A stretch of DNA of 64,000 bases, from positions 124,001 through 188,000 of the forward strand of contig NZ_SAWZ01000006.1 in the NCBI RefSeq assembly GCF_004122095.1. Reading direction: 5' to 3'. Source of the DNA: Pseudoxanthomonas composti. GTDB taxonomy: Bacteria; Pseudomonadota; Gammaproteobacteria; Xanthomonadales; Xanthomonadaceae. This document shows, piece by piece, positions 8,968 to 19,927 of this stretch. Numbering within the stretch: the stretch's first letter is position 1; the number at the start of each line of letters is the position of its first letter. A program made the position numbers and the translations under genes. The notes beneath the pieces were generated by a model. That model saw nothing but the letters and a program-made list of their open reading frames with translations. It had not been told where the DNA came from and made no database searches.

Positions 8968-9057
8968 GGAACGAGGAACGAGTGGAAATGCATCCGCCAA
9001 ATCCAGCCATGGCGCAGTTCTTCACTCGTTCCTCGTTCCTCTCCACTCGTTCCTAGC
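8951..9057. repeat. Heptad hairpin element 1 (aspS 3' end)
   Basis: The left arm is about five 7-bp units (AACGAGG, GATGAGG, AACGAGG, AACGAGT) beginning inside aspS. The right arm from 9022 is the reverse complement in units of TTCACTC, GTTCCTC, GTTCCTC, TCCACTC, GTTCCTA. A perfect 19-bp inverted repeat pairs 8966-8984 with 9023-9041. The loop is 38 nt and starts GAAATGCATCCGCC. The element may also act as the transcript end of aspS. Confidence 0.9.
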
Positions 9058-9081
9058 ACCCAACAACAGGACAACCAAGAA

Positions 9082-9357
9082 ATGACCGACGTTCCGTTTT
9101 CGCTCGAGTGGGAAAGCCTGGGCAACGAAGGCGCCGAGCCTGGCCTGGTGACCCAGCGCGCCCGCGTGTTCGGCGGCTGGCTGGTGCGCGTGGGCAATAG
9201 CCCGGCGACCATGGCGCTGACCTTCGTGGTCGATGGCGAGGGCCGCTGGGATGGCGAAGACTTCGGCGTCGAGGATTACGAAGACGACGAGGACTACGAA
9301 GAAGAGGAAGAAGAGGACGAGGACGAAGAAGCCCACGAGCCGCACGGCAAGGAGTGA
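9082..9357 (+). CDS. Small acidic-tailed hypothetical protein
   Basis: 91 residues. The first 60 form a compact globular segment (VPFSLEWESLG, then FGGWLVRV and ALTFVVDGEGRW), suggesting a small beta-rich domain. Residues about 60-84 are almost entirely Asp/Glu with a few Tyr, ending HEPHGKE. No signal peptide or known family. The next gene starts in the stop codon region, implying co-translation with the acetyltransferase. Function not recognised. Confidence 0.7.
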   Translation: MTDVPFSLEWESLGNEGAEPGLVTQRARVFGGWLVRVGNSPATMALTFVVDGEGRWDGEDFGVEDYEDDEDYEEEEEEDEDEEAHEPHGKE

Positions 9358-9887
9358 GCGCCTTGACGCCGGTTCTGACCATCCGCCGCGCTACGGTCGA
9401 GGATGCGGCCACGCTGTCGGCGCTGGCCTGTCGCACCTTTACCGAGACCTTCGGGCATCTGTATCCGCCGGAGGATCTGGCCGAGTTCCTCGAAGATGCC
9501 TACGCGGTGGACAAGCAGCGGGTGATCCTGTCGCATCCGGATTACGCGGTGTTCCTGGCCGAAGAGGACGGCGTGGCCATCGGTCATTCCGCCGCCGGCC
9601 CCTGCGGCCTGCCGCATGACGATCTCGCCCCTGGCGATGGCGAGCTGAAGCGGCTGTATTTGCTGGCCACGCATCAGAACGGCGGACGCGGCTCGCGCCT
9701 GTTCGACGCCACCATGGCCTGGCTCTTGCGCGATGGCCCGCGCACCCTGTGGATCGGCGTGTGGTCGGAGAACTTCGGCGCCCAGCGCTTTTATGCGCGC
9801 CACGGCTTCACCCAGGTCGGCACCTACGAGTTCCCGGTCGGCAAGACCCGCGACCTGGAATTCATCCTGCGCCGGCCCGCCGGATGA
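9354..9887 (+). CDS. GNAT-family N-acetyltransferase
   Basis: About 174-177 residues of the GCN5-related acetyltransferase fold, transferring acetyl from acetyl-CoA to an unknown amine. The CoA-binding motif A is LKRLYLLATHQNGGRGSRL, with the Q/R-x-x-G-x-G/A-type loop, and WIGVWSENFGAQRFYARHGF is the typical motif B with the conserved Tyr. Two starts are possible: GTG at 9354, overlapping the upstream stop, or TTG at 9363 with GGAG 8 nt before it; the second has the better ribosome site. Substrate unknown. Confidence 0.88.
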   Translation: MSALTPVLTIRRATVEDAATLSALACRTFTETFGHLYPPEDLAEFLEDAYAVDKQRVILSHPDYAVFLAEEDGVAIGHSAAGPCGLPHDDLAPGDGELKRLYLLATHQNGGRGSRLFDATMAWLLRDGPRTLWIGVWSENFGAQRFYARHGFTQVGTYEFPVGKTRDLEFILRRPAG

Positions 9888-9912
9888 TCCCCGCGACGGC
9901 GCCTGCTGCCTG

Positions 9913-10557
9913 ATGGACGCAGCGCCGGCGCCCTGCGACCGCGTGCTGCTTCTCCACGGCATCTGGAATGCGCGCGCCTGGCTGCTGCCGCTGGCGTGGA
10001 AACTGCGGGCTGAAGGGTTTCAGGTGTCGGTGTTCGGCTATGCCAGCATCCTCGGCGGCCCCGAGGCGGCGGTCGAAGCGCTTTCGCAGCGCCTGGCGGA
10101 CGGGCCGCCCACCCATCTGGTCGGGCACAGCCTGGGCGGATTGGTGGCGCTGGAAGCCCTGCGTCGGCACCCAGGCCTGCCGGTACCGCGCCTGGTCTGC
10201 CTGGGCTCGCCGCTGTGCGGCAGCGCGACCGCGCGCGGGCTGCGTCGCTGGCGCGCGGCCGGGCTGGTGCTCGGGCGCAGCGGCAGCCTGCTGCACCGGG
10301 GCTGCGAGCCGTGGCAGGGCGCGACCGAGGTCGGCATGGTCGCCGGCAGCATTCCGCACGGCATCGGCCGCCTGATCGGCGGGCTGGGGCGCGATTCGGA
10401 CGGCACCGTGGCCCTGGCCGAGACCCGCCTGGATGGGCTGGCCGACCACTGCCTGGTGCCGGCCAGCCACACCGGCCTGGTGTTCTCGGCCCCGGCCGCC
10501 CGCCAGGCGGCCTGCTTCCTGCGACAGGGGCGCTTTGAGCCCCTTCGGTCCCAATGA
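9913..10557 (+). CDS. Alpha/beta hydrolase (lipase/PGAP1-like)
   Basis: 214 residues of alpha/beta-hydrolase fold. LLLHGIWN near the N-terminus is the oxyanion HG motif, and GHSLGG at 71-76 is the nucleophile elbow with Ser73. The rest resembles PGAP1/triacylglycerol-lipase-like proteins common in xanthomonads; the late SDGTVALAETRL segment probably supplies the acid and H-C-L or SHTGL the histidine. No signal peptide, so cytoplasmic. It starts 25 bp after the GNAT gene. Substrate unknown. Confidence 0.85.
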   Translation: MDAAPAPCDRVLLLHGIWNARAWLLPLAWKLRAEGFQVSVFGYASILGGPEAAVEALSQRLADGPPTHLVGHSLGGLVALEALRRHPGLPVPRLVCLGSPLCGSATARGLRRWRAAGLVLGRSGSLLHRGCEPWQGATEVGMVAGSIPHGIGRLIGGLGRDSDGTVALAETRLDGLADHCLVPASHTGLVFSAPAARQAACFLRQGRFEPLRSQ

Positions 10558-10622
10558 CCGCCAGCGCCCGGCAATCGGGGTAAAATTGCCGCTTCGCCAC
10601 ATGCACCAGCTGGAAGTCCGCA

Positions 10623-11354
10623 ATGGGGAGAGGCCCGTCGATCGAAGCCCGCAAGAACGCCACCGACGCCAAGCGCGGCAAGGTGTTCACCAAGATCATC
10701 CGCGAGATCAGCGTGGCGGCGCGCAGCGGGGGCGGCGACCCGGCCAATAATCCGGCGCTGCGCACGGCCATGGACAAGGGCCTGTCGGCCAACATGACCA
10801 AGGACGTCATGGAGCGCGCGATCAAGAAGGCCACCGGCGAGCTGGAGGGCGTGGAGTACGAGAACGTCCGCTACGAGGGCTACGCGCCCGGCGGCGTGGC
10901 GGTGATCGTGGACTGCCTGACCGACAACCGCGTGCGCACCGTGGCCGACGTGCGCCATGCCTTCAGCAAGTGCGGCGGCAACATGGGCACCGAGGGCTCG
11001 GTGGCCTTCATGTTCAAGAAGCTCGGCGTGCTCAGCTTTGCCGGCGGCGCCGACGAGGACGCGCTGACCGAGGCGGCCATCGAGGCGGGTGCGGACGATG
11101 TGGTGGTGTATCCGGAGGACGGCGCCATCGATGTGATCACCGCCCCGGAGGCCTTCGAAGCGGTCAAGCAGGCGCTCACCGCCGCCGGCTTCGAGCCTGG
11201 CTATGCCGAGATTACCTTCCGCGCCGACAACGATATCGCCGTGGACGCCGAGACCGCTCCGCAGGTCACCAAGCTGCTGGGCATGCTGGAAGACCTGGAC
11301 GATGTGCAGAACGTGTACTCCAACGCGGATCTGGGCCAGGACGCTTACGCGTAA
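10623..11354 (+). CDS. yebC: YebC/PmpR-family protein
   Basis: 243 residues, full length for the family. It starts [20 protein letters not shown], the conserved basic N-terminus, and contains [14 protein letters not shown] and the acidic C-terminal domains. YebC proteins were named as transcriptional regulators; more recent work links them to ribosomes stalled at proline-rich sequences. Located just upstream of ruvC, the common arrangement in proteobacteria (yebC-ruvC-ruvA-ruvB). Confidence 0.95.
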   Translation: MGRGPSIEARKNATDAKRGKVFTKIIREISVAARSGGGDPANNPALRTAMDKGLSANMTKDVMERAIKKATGELEGVEYENVRYEGYAPGGVAVIVDCLTDNRVRTVADVRHAFSKCGGNMGTEGSVAFMFKKLGVLSFAGGADEDALTEAAIEAGADDVVVYPEDGAIDVITAPEAFEAVKQALTAAGFEPGYAEITFRADNDIAVDAETAPQVTKLLGMLEDLDDVQNVYSNADLGQDAYA

Positions 11355-11363
11355 CAGCCTGAC

Positions 11364-11885
11364 GTGACCAGGATCCTTGGCATCGACCCGGGCTCGCAAC
11401 GCACCGGGGTCGGCATCGTCGACGTCGATGCCAGCGGGCGCACCACCCATGTGTTCCATGCGCCGCTGCGGCTGCTGGGCGAGGGCGACTTCGCCGCGCG
11501 CCTGCGTCGCCTGCTGATCGGGCTGGGCGAGGTGATCGAGCAGTGGCAGCCGCAGGAGGTGGCGATCGAGCGCGTCTTCATGTCCCGCAACGCCGATTCG
11601 GCCTTGAAGCTGGGACAGGCGCGCGGCGCCGCCCTGGCCGGGGTGGTCCTGCGCGACCTGCCGGTCAGCGAGTACGCCGCCAGCGAGATCAAGCTGGCCG
11701 TGGTCGGGCGGGGCGGGGCGGACAAGGCCCAGGTCCAGCACATGGTCGGGGCGATGTTGGGCCTGAGTATCAAGTTGCAGGCCGATGCGGCCGATGCCCT
11801 GGCCGTGGCCATCACCCATGCGCATGTCCGTGCCACCGCCAACCGCCTGGGCGTGGACGTGCGCCAGGCTTGGGGAAGGAAATGA
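11364..11885 (+). CDS. ruvC: Holliday junction endonuclease RuvC
   Basis: 173 residues, GTG start 9 bp after yebC. RuvC cuts Holliday junctions symmetrically, directed by RuvAB. The acidic active site is visible: Asp in [12 protein letters not shown], Glu in [11 protein letters not shown], and the paired Asp in [11 protein letters not shown] near the C-terminus. Normal length. A heptad hairpin separates it from ruvA. Confidence 0.97.
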   Translation: MTRILGIDPGSQRTGVGIVDVDASGRTTHVFHAPLRLLGEGDFAARLRRLLIGLGEVIEQWQPQEVAIERVFMSRNADSALKLGQARGAALAGVVLRDLPVSEYAASEIKLAVVGRGGADKAQVQHMVGAMLGLSIKLQADAADALAVAITHAHVRATANRLGVDVRQAWGRK

Positions 11886-11900
11886 TGAACAGCGTGGAAG

Positions 11901-12016
11901 GCCGGGACCGGGGACCGGGGACCGGGGACCGGGGAAAAGCAGATGCCCGCGCGCGGAAACCCGGTGCAGAAGGCGCCGCTTTCCCGGGTCCCTGGTCCCC
12001 GGTCCCCGGTCCCGGC
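11901..12016. repeat. Heptad hairpin element 2 (ruvC-ruvA), G-quadruplex-capable
   Basis: Left arm 11901-11936 consists of ACCGGGG units in tandem; right arm 11981-12016 is their complement, 34 of 36 positions pairing. The loop is 44 nt and starts AAAAGCAGATGCCC. The left arm also has four G-runs separated by ACC, a textbook G-quadruplex pattern. It fills nearly all of the ruvC-ruvA gap. Confidence 0.92.
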
Positions 12017-12033
12017 TCTACCGGAGCCCTCGC

Positions 12034-12621
12034 GTGATCGGCCGCCTGCGAGGTGTCCTGGTCGCCAAGGCACCGCCGTGGCTGATGATCGAGGTCAACG
12101 GCGGGGTCGGCTACGAGCTGGAAGCGCCGATGAGCACGATCTACGACCTGCCCGAGCTGGGCCGCGAGGTCACCTTGTTCACCCACTACGCGCAGAAGGA
12201 GGACAGCGTTTCGCTGTACGGCTTCCTGCGCGAGAGCGAGCGGCGGCTGTTCCGCGACGTGCAGAAGGTCACCGGCATCGGCGCCAAGATCGCCCTGGCG
12301 ATCCTGTCGGGGGTCAGCGTGGACGAGTTCGCCCGCCTGGTGCAGGCCGGCGATGTCACCGCGCTGACCCGCATCCCCGGCATCGGCAAGAAGACCGCCG
12401 AGCGCATGGTCCTGGAGCTGCGCGACAAGGCCGCCGACCTGGGCGGCGCAGGCGCGACCCTGACCACGATTCCGGACGATCCGCAGTCCGAGGCGGTCAT
12501 CGCCCTGCAACAGCTGGGCTACAAGCCGGCCGAGGCCTTGCGCATGGCACAGAAGGCCGCGGCCGCCGGCGACGATGCCGCCATGATCATCCGCAAGGCG
12601 CTGCAGTCGGCCCTGCGCTGA
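12034..12621 (+). CDS. ruvA: Holliday junction branch-migration protein RuvA
   Basis: 195 residues with a GTG start (IGRLRGVL is the conserved N-terminus). RuvA tetramers bind the four-way junction and load RuvB. Domain I is the OB fold; the two helix-hairpin-helix motifs are [11 protein letters not shown] and [13 protein letters not shown]; domain III ([16 protein letters not shown]) contacts RuvB. The ruvC-ruvA interval is almost entirely occupied by a strong hairpin, which could uncouple expression of the two genes. Confidence 0.97.
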   Translation: MIGRLRGVLVAKAPPWLMIEVNGGVGYELEAPMSTIYDLPELGREVTLFTHYAQKEDSVSLYGFLRESERRLFRDVQKVTGIGAKIALAILSGVSVDEFARLVQAGDVTALTRIPGIGKKTAERMVLELRDKAADLGGAGATLTTIPDDPQSEAVIALQQLGYKPAEALRMAQKAAAAGDDAAMIIRKALQSALR

Positions 12622-12679
12622 GCTGCGTGAATTTTCGGTTCTTTTCCGTCACCCCGTCCGCAGTAGGCTAGCGCTCCCC

Positions 12680-14602
12680 ATGGCAGATTCCTCCACCCAG
12701 GCCTCCAGCGCCACTGCGGCCGCGCACCACGGGCAAGGCAACAAAGGCCTGCCCGGGCTGGTCGTCGGCGCCATTGGCGTGGTCTTCGGCGACATCGGCA
12801 CCAGCCCGCTGTACACGTTGAAGGAAGCCTTCTCGCCGCACTTCGGCCTGGTCGGCAACCACGACACCATCCTGGGCATCCTCTCGCTGGTGTTCTGGGC
12901 GCTGGTGGTGGTCGTGACCTTGAAGTACGTCACCATCATCATGCGGGCGGACAACGACGGCGAGGGCGGCATCATGGCCCTGATGACCCTGGCCCAGCGC
13001 ACCCTGCCCAAGGGCGGGCAGTCGGCCTACGTGGTGGGCATCCTCGGCATCTTCGGCGCCTCGCTGTTCTTCGGCGATGGCGTGATCACCCCGGCCATCT
13101 CCGTGCTGGGCGCGGTGGAGGGCCTGGAGGTGGCTGCACCGGCGCTGCACAGCTGGATCGTGCCGATCACCGTGGCCATCCTGGTGCTGGTGTTCGCCGC
13201 ACAGCGCTTCGGCACCGAGAAGATCGGCAAGGCCTTTGGCCCGATCTGCATCCTGTGGTTCCTCTCGCTGGGCGCCATCGGCGTCTGGAACATCCTGCGC
13301 GACCCGGAGGTGCTCAAGGCCTTCAACCCGGTGTGGGGCTTCAACTTCTTCGTGACCCATGGCTGGCACTCGGTGCTGATCCTGGGCGCGGTGGTGCTGG
13401 CCGTGACCGGCGGCGAGGCGCTGTATGCGGACATGGGCCATTTCGGCGCCCGGCCGATCCGCTATGGCTGGTACATCATGGTGCTGCCGTGCCTGATGCT
13501 GAATTACCTGGGGCAGGGCGCGCTAGTGCTGGAGAACCCGGCCGCGGTGCGCAACCCCTTCTATGAAGCCGTGCCGGAGTGGGCGCTGTACCCGATGATC
13601 ATCCTGGCCACCATGGCCGCGGTGATCGCCTCGCAGGCGGTGATCACCGGTGCCTACTCGGTGGCCCGCCAGGCCATGCAGCTGGGCTATATCCCGCGCA
13701 TGACGGTCAAGCACACCTCGCACGACACCATCGGCCAGATCTATGTGCCGGGGGTGAACTGGATGCTGATGCTGGCCGTGCTGGCGGTGGTGCTGGCCTT
13801 CGGCAGCTCGACACGGTTGGCCACGGCCTATGGCATCTCGGTGTCGGCGACGATGCTGATCGACACCCTGCTGCTGGCGCTGGTGGCGCGTGCGCTGTGG
13901 CCCAAGTGGCGCACCTGGGTACTGCCGCTGTGCGTGCTGTTCTTCATCGTCGACCTGGGCTTCGTGATTGCCAATGGCGCCAAGTTCTTCGATGGCGCCT
14001 GGTTCCCGCTGGCCCTGGGTGTGGTGGTGTTCACCCTGCTGCGCACCTGGCGCCGCGGCCGCGAGTTGCTGGGCACGGAGATCCGCAAGGACGGCATCGG
14101 CCTGGACAGCTTCCTGCCCGGGCTGATGCTGGCCCCGCCGGTGCGCGTGCCCGGCACGGCGGTGTTCCTGACCGCCCAGACCGGCATGGTGCCGCACGCG
14201 CTGCTGCACAACCTCAAGCACAACAAGGTGCTGCACGAGCGCAACGTGTTCCTGACCGTGGACACGCTGCCGCTGCCGTACGCGCCTGCCGACAAACGCC
14301 TGAAGATCGAGGAGATCGGCGACGAGTTCTACCGCGTCATCGTCAAGTTCGGCTTCATGGAAACCCCCGACGTGCCGCTGGCGTTGATGCGTTCCTGCGA
14401 CAAGGGCGGGCCGTACTTCGACCCGATGGACACCACCTTCTTCGCCAGCCGCGAGACCATCGTGGCCAGCGCCCACCGCGGCATGCCGATCTGGCGCGAC
14501 AAGCTCTTCGCTGCCATGCACCGCAACGCCGCCCCGGCGACCGGCTTCTTCCGCATCCCCGGTAACCGGCTGGTGGAGCTGGGGGCGCAGGTGGAGATCT
14601 GA
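12680..14602 (+). CDS. kup: Low-affinity potassium uptake protein Kup
   Basis: 640 residues, a K+/H+ symporter of the KUP/HAK/KT family in the inner membrane. It begins with the family signature [22 protein letters not shown] and has about 12 membrane helices, then a cytoplasmic C-terminal domain from about residue 460. It lies between ruvA and ruvB, an arrangement I believe is shared by relatives. Its stop is followed within a few bases by a heptad hairpin. Confidence 0.96.
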   Translation: MADSSTQASSATAAAHHGQGNKGLPGLVVGAIGVVFGDIGTSPLYTLKEAFSPHFGLVGNHDTILGILSLVFWALVVVVTLKYVTIIMRADNDGEGGIMALMTLAQRTLPKGGQSAYVVGILGIFGASLFFGDGVITPAISVLGAVEGLEVAAPALHSWIVPITVAILVLVFAAQRFGTEKIGKAFGPICILWFLSLGAIGVWNILRDPEVLKAFNPVWGFNFFVTHGWHSVLILGAVVLAVTGGEALYADMGHFGARPIRYGWYIMVLPCLMLNYLGQGALVLENPAAVRNPFYEAVPEWALYPMIILATMAAVIASQAVITGAYSVARQAMQLGYIPRMTVKHTSHDTIGQIYVPGVNWMLMLAVLAVVLAFGSSTRLATAYGISVSATMLIDTLLLALVARALWPKWRTWVLPLCVLFFIVDLGFVIANGAKFFDGAWFPLALGVVVFTLLRTWRRGRELLGTEIRKDGIGLDSFLPGLMLAPPVRVPGTAVFLTAQTGMVPHALLHNLKHNKVLHERNVFLTVDTLPLPYAPADKRLKIEEIGDEFYRVIVKFGFMETPDVPLALMRSCDKGGPYFDPMDTTFFASRETIVASAHRGMPIWRDKLFAAMHRNAAPATGFFRIPGNRLVELGAQVEI

Positions 14603-14603
14603 G

Positions 14604-14693
14604 GGCGAGGAGTGAGTGGAGAGGAGTGAGGAGTGAGGGGAAGCATGCCTTCGCTCTTGCTCACTCCTCACTCCTCTCCACTCACTCCTCGCC
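14604..14693. repeat. Heptad hairpin element 3 (kup-ruvB)
   Basis: A perfect 34-bp inverted repeat, 14604-14637 against 14660-14693, with a 22-nt loop beginning GGGAAGCATGCC. The left arm reads in 7-bp units GGCGAGG, AGTGAGT, GGAGAGG, AGTGAGG, AGTGAG. It starts 2 bp after the kup stop and ends 13 bp before the ruvB ATG. Confidence 0.93.
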
Positions 14694-14706
14694 TTACCAT
14701 AGCCGC

Positions 14707-15736
<1,030 letters not shown>

Positions 15737-15747
<11 letters not shown>

Positions 15748-16162
15748 TGCCATGTTCAGTTGGCCGACACGCGTCTATTGGGAAGATACCGATGCTGGCG
15801 GGGTGGTCTACCACGCGCAGTACGTGGCGTTCCTGGAGCGCGCGCGTAGCGAGTGGGTCCGTGCATTGGGGTATAGCCAGGAAACGCTGCGGCTGGAGCA
15901 GGACCTGGTGTTCGCCGTGCGCGCCATGCAGCTGGACTTCCTGCGCCCGGCGCGCCTGGACGACCTGCTGCAGGTGTCGGTGCAGGTGCGCCAGTGCCGG
16001 CGGGCCAGCGTGATCTTCGACCAGGCCGTCACCCGGGGCGAGGAGACACTGCTCAAGGCGCAGGTGCGGGTGGCCTCGCTGAGCGCCGCGTTCCGCCCGG
16101 TGGCCTTGTCCGACGCGCTGTACGACACCTTCAAATCGCTCGAAATCCCCTCCACACCCTGA
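15737..16162 (+). CDS. ybgC: Tol-Pal-associated acyl-CoA thioesterase YbgC
   Basis: About 141 residues of the 4-hydroxybenzoyl-CoA thioesterase hot-dog family. The active-site segment [27 protein letters not shown] contains the catalytic Asp. It is the usual first gene of the tol-pal operon. Starts at 15728, 15737 and 15752 are all in frame; 15737 has GAGG at a good distance. It overlaps ruvB, so translation is coupled. Confidence 0.94.
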
Positions 16163-16186
16163 CACGAAGCACCGAGGTAACGACGG

Positions 16187-16960
16187 ATGATTGGAATGCT
16201 CCTGGCCCTGCAGGACACCGTAGTGCAAGCCCTGCCCGAGGAGACGGTCAATGCTGCACAGCAGGCGACCGCCGCCACCGCGCAGACCAGCATCAACTAC
16301 CTGGAGCTGCTGCTCAAGGCCAGCCTGCCGGTCAAGATCATCGTGTTGCTGCTGCTGGTCGGCTCGCTGGTCAGCTGGGTGATCATTTTCCGCAAGGCCG
16401 GCGTGTTCAAGCGCGCCAACCGCGACGCCGACGAGTTCGAGAGCCGCTTCTGGTCCGGCGCGGACCTCAACAAGCTGTATTCGGCGGCCACCGACCGCAA
16501 CCGCGTGGTGACCGGCCTGGAGGCGATCTTCGAAGCCGGCTTCCGCGAGTTCACCCGCCTGCGCGACAAGCGCCGGGTCGACCCGCGCGTGCAGCTGGAA
16601 GGCGCCCAGCGCGCGATGCGCGCCACCTACGCGCGTGAAGTGGACCAGCTGGAGCGCAACCTGGAGCTGCTGGCCAACATCGGCTCGACCGCCCCCTACG
16701 TGGGCCTGGTCGGCACCGTGTTCGGCATCATGGTCACCATGCACGACATGCTCAACAGCGGCGAGCAGGCGGGCATCGCCGCGGTCGCGCCGGGCATTTC
16801 CGAAGCCCTGTTCGCCACCGCCATCGGCCTGTTCGTGGCGATCCCGGCAGTGTGGGCCTACAACCGCTTCACCACCCGCGTGGAGCGCATCTCGGTGCGC
16901 TACGAAACCTTCGCCGAGGAGTTCAGCTCCATCCTCCAGCGCCAGGGCGGCGAGGAATAA
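16187..16960 (+). CDS. tolQ: Tol-Pal system proton channel subunit TolQ
   Basis: 257 residues, inner-membrane MotA/TolQ/ExbB proton-channel family. Helix 1 is LPVKIIVLLLLVGSLVSWVIIF (about 46-67); helices 2 and 3 lie around TAPYVGLVGTVFGIM and ALFATAIGLFVAIPAVWAYN. With TolR it forms the motor that energises TolA for outer-membrane constriction at division. It is followed 12 bp later by tolR. Confidence 0.97.
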   Translation: MIGMLLALQDTVVQALPEETVNAAQQATAATAQTSINYLELLLKASLPVKIIVLLLLVGSLVSWVIIFRKAGVFKRANRDADEFESRFWSGADLNKLYSAATDRNRVVTGLEAIFEAGFREFTRLRDKRRVDPRVQLEGAQRAMRATYAREVDQLERNLELLANIGSTAPYVGLVGTVFGIMVTMHDMLNSGEQAGIAAVAPGISEALFATAIGLFVAIPAVWAYNRFTTRVERISVRYETFAEEFSSILQRQGGEE

Positions 16961-16972
16961 GGAAAGACACCC

Positions 16973-17402
<430 letters not shown>

Positions 17403-17413
<11 letters not shown>

Positions 17414-18428
17414 CGTCTCCCGCTACGGCGACCGCGATCCGCGCGACAGGCTGGGCCCGGCCGTGGGCCTGGCCATCGGCGTGCATGTCCTGCTGCTGCT
17501 GATCATCATCCTGTCCTCCTGGTTCCATTGGGACAGCGAACAGGCCGAGGCCGCGGCCGGCTCGCCCGCGGTGGAAGCGTCCCTGGAGATGTCCGCCGCC
17601 GATGCGCGCGCGGTGCAGCGCGCGGTGCAGGAAGCCTCCAAGGTGCCGCCCAAGCCCGAGCCCGATCCGCAGCCGGTCACCCAGGTGGCCGAGGAAGAAA
17701 CCGTGCCGCCGCCGCAGCCCCTGCCCGAGCCGCGTCCGCAGGATTCGCCGGTGCCGCAGCAGCAGGTGGCGCAGGAGCGTATCCCCGACCCGGACACCGA
17801 GGCGCAGGAGGCGGCCAGCCGCCTGGCCATCGCCCAGGAAAAGGCCGAGAAGGAACAGGAAGAGAAACGTCGCCAGGAGCAGATCGACCTGACCGAGCGC
17901 AAGCGCCAGGAAGAGGCCGAGCGCGTGCAACGCCTGGCCAAGCAGCAGGAAGAGGACGACCGCCAGAAGAAGCTGGCCGAAATCCGCAAGGCGCGCGCGC
18001 AGGCCGCGCGCGAGGCCGACCTGGCCGAGCAGAAACTGCGCCAGCTCACCGACGCGCGCGCGCGCACCGCCAGCCAGCAGGCCGCGGCCAGCAGCGCACA
18101 GGCAGCCACCGCCGCACCGCAGACCGGCCAGAACGGCACCGACGACAGCCTGCGCGCCAAGTACGCCGCGGCGATCCAGCAGGCGGTGCTACAGCAGTGG
18201 CGCCGTCCGGATTCGGTGGCGCTGGGGACCCGGTGCCGGGTGAGCATCACCCAGCTGCCGGGCGGGGAGGTGATCAAGGCCGAAGTCCAGCCGGGCTGCC
18301 CGATGGACCAGGCGGGCCAGGATTCGCTGGAGCGCGCCGTCCTCGCCGCCCAGCCGCTGCCTTATCGCGGGTTCGAGACGGTCTTCACGCGCCAGCTCAA
18401 CTTCAACTTCGAGGCCAGGGATCGGTAG
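17403..18428 (+). CDS. tolA: Cell envelope integrity protein TolA
   Basis: 341 residues. A short cytoplasmic tail, one membrane helix (about 21-38, VHVLLLLIIILSSWF), a Pro/Glu-rich stretch, a long charged coiled coil rich in Glu, Lys, Arg, Gln and Ala (about 130-230), then a C-terminal TonB-like globular domain (LRAKYAAAIQQAVLQQWRRP to the end). It spans the periplasm to reach Pal and TolB. A GTG two codons upstream is an alternative start. Confidence 0.95.
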
Positions 18429-18515
18429 TTCACGTCGCTTTTCGTTCACGATTGCGAAAGTGTTCATCCTTGCCTTGTTATCCCTTCCGCACCCTTGAAT
18501 CCGCGCACCAGACCC

Positions 18516-19853
18516 ATGAAGAAACTGCCGATCTGGCTGGCATCTCTCGTTGCCCTCCTGCTTCCCCTCCTCGCCTCGGCCCAGCAACAGGGACTGGAAA
18601 TCGACATTGTCGGCGGCAGCGCCTCGGCCACGCCGATCACCGTGGTGCCGATGCCGTACCAGGGCTCGGGCACGGCCCCGACCACCGATGTGGCGCAGGT
18701 GGTGCGCGCGGACCTGGACCGCTCCGGTACCTTCCGCACCCTGGCCGAGTCGGCCATCGTCGAAAAGCCGGTGCGGGGCAGTGAGATCCAGTTTCCGACC
18801 TGGCGTGCGCTGAAGCAGGACTACATCGTGGTCGGCCGTGTGCTCGACGGCGGTGCCGGCGCCTATCGCGTGGAGTACGAGCTCTACGACGTGGCCAAGG
18901 GCGAGCGCATGCTGGGCCTGGCCATGACCGCGCGTTCCAGCGCCATGCGCGATGTCGCCCACCAGATGGCCGACGCCATCTACGAGAAGATCACCGGCAT
19001 CCGCGGCGCGTTCTGGACGCGCATCGCCTATGTGACCCAGACCGGTCTGGGCAACAGCGCCCGCTACGCGCTGATGGTGGCCGACTCCGACGGCTTCAAC
19101 CCACAGACCGTGGTGCGCTCGGCCGAGCCGCTGCTGTCGCCTTCGTGGAGCCCGGATGGCCGCAAGCTGGCCTACGTGAGCTTCGAGAGCGGCAACTCCT
19201 CGATCTACATCCAGGACATCGCCACCGGTGGACGCGAGCACGTGGCCAGCTTCCGCGGCATCAATGGCGCCCCGGCGTTCTCGCCCGATGGCCGCAAGCT
19301 GGCGCTGACGCTTTCGCGCAGCGGCAACCCGGAGATCTACGTGATGGACCTGGGCAGCAAGGCGCTGACCCAGATCACCAATCAGTACGGCATCGATACC
19401 GAGCCGACCTGGAGCGCTGACGGTTCCTCCATCTATTTCACCTCCGACCGCGGTGGCCGCCCGCAGATCTACAAGGCGCCGGCTACCGGCGGCAGCGCCA
19501 GCCGTGTGACCTTCCAGGGCAGCTACAACGCCACGGCCACCGTCTCCTACGACGACAAGAAGATCGCCGTCGCCCAGGGCAGCGGCAACACTTACCGGAT
19601 TGCAATGATGGACAGCAGCCTGGGTTCGCCGCGCTGGAGCACGCTCTCGCCGGGCTCTTTGGATGAGTCGCCCAGCTTCGCGCCCAATGCCAGCATGATC
19701 CTCTACGCCGCACGCGAAGGCCGTCGTGGCGTGCTGTATGCCGTCTCCGCCGATGCGCGGGTGCGCCAGCGCCTGGTGCTGGCCGACGGCGACGTTCGGG
19801 AGCCGGCCTGGTCCCCCTATCGGACCCAGACCCCCGCGAGCACTACTCCCTAA
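18516..19853 (+). CDS. tolB: Tol-Pal system beta-propeller protein TolB
   Basis: 445 residues, periplasmic. The signal peptide is MKKLPIWLASLVALLLPLLA with cleavage after ASA. An N-terminal domain (about 25-165) precedes a six-bladed propeller whose blades repeat the SWSPDGRKLAYVS / AFSPDGRKLALTLS pattern. It binds Pal and signals to TolA. The ATG at 18516 was chosen over TTG at 18495 because the signal peptide starts there. Confidence 0.96.
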   Translation: MKKLPIWLASLVALLLPLLASAQQQGLEIDIVGGSASATPITVVPMPYQGSGTAPTTDVAQVVRADLDRSGTFRTLAESAIVEKPVRGSEIQFPTWRALKQDYIVVGRVLDGGAGAYRVEYELYDVAKGERMLGLAMTARSSAMRDVAHQMADAIYEKITGIRGAFWTRIAYVTQTGLGNSARYALMVADSDGFNPQTVVRSAEPLLSPSWSPDGRKLAYVSFESGNSSIYIQDIATGGREHVASFRGINGAPAFSPDGRKLALTLSRSGNPEIYVMDLGSKALTQITNQYGIDTEPTWSADGSSIYFTSDRGGRPQIYKAPATGGSASRVTFQGSYNATATVSYDDKKIAVAQGSGNTYRIAMMDSSLGSPRWSTLSPGSLDESPSFAPNASMILYAAREGRRGVLYAVSADARVRQRLVLADGDVREPAWSPYRTQTPASTTP

Positions 19854-19927
19854 GCTTAATTAAGGGTTAAAATCCCGCTGCTGTTTGATTCATACACCGC
19901 ACCGAGTCTTTTCTTTCAGGAAATCTC

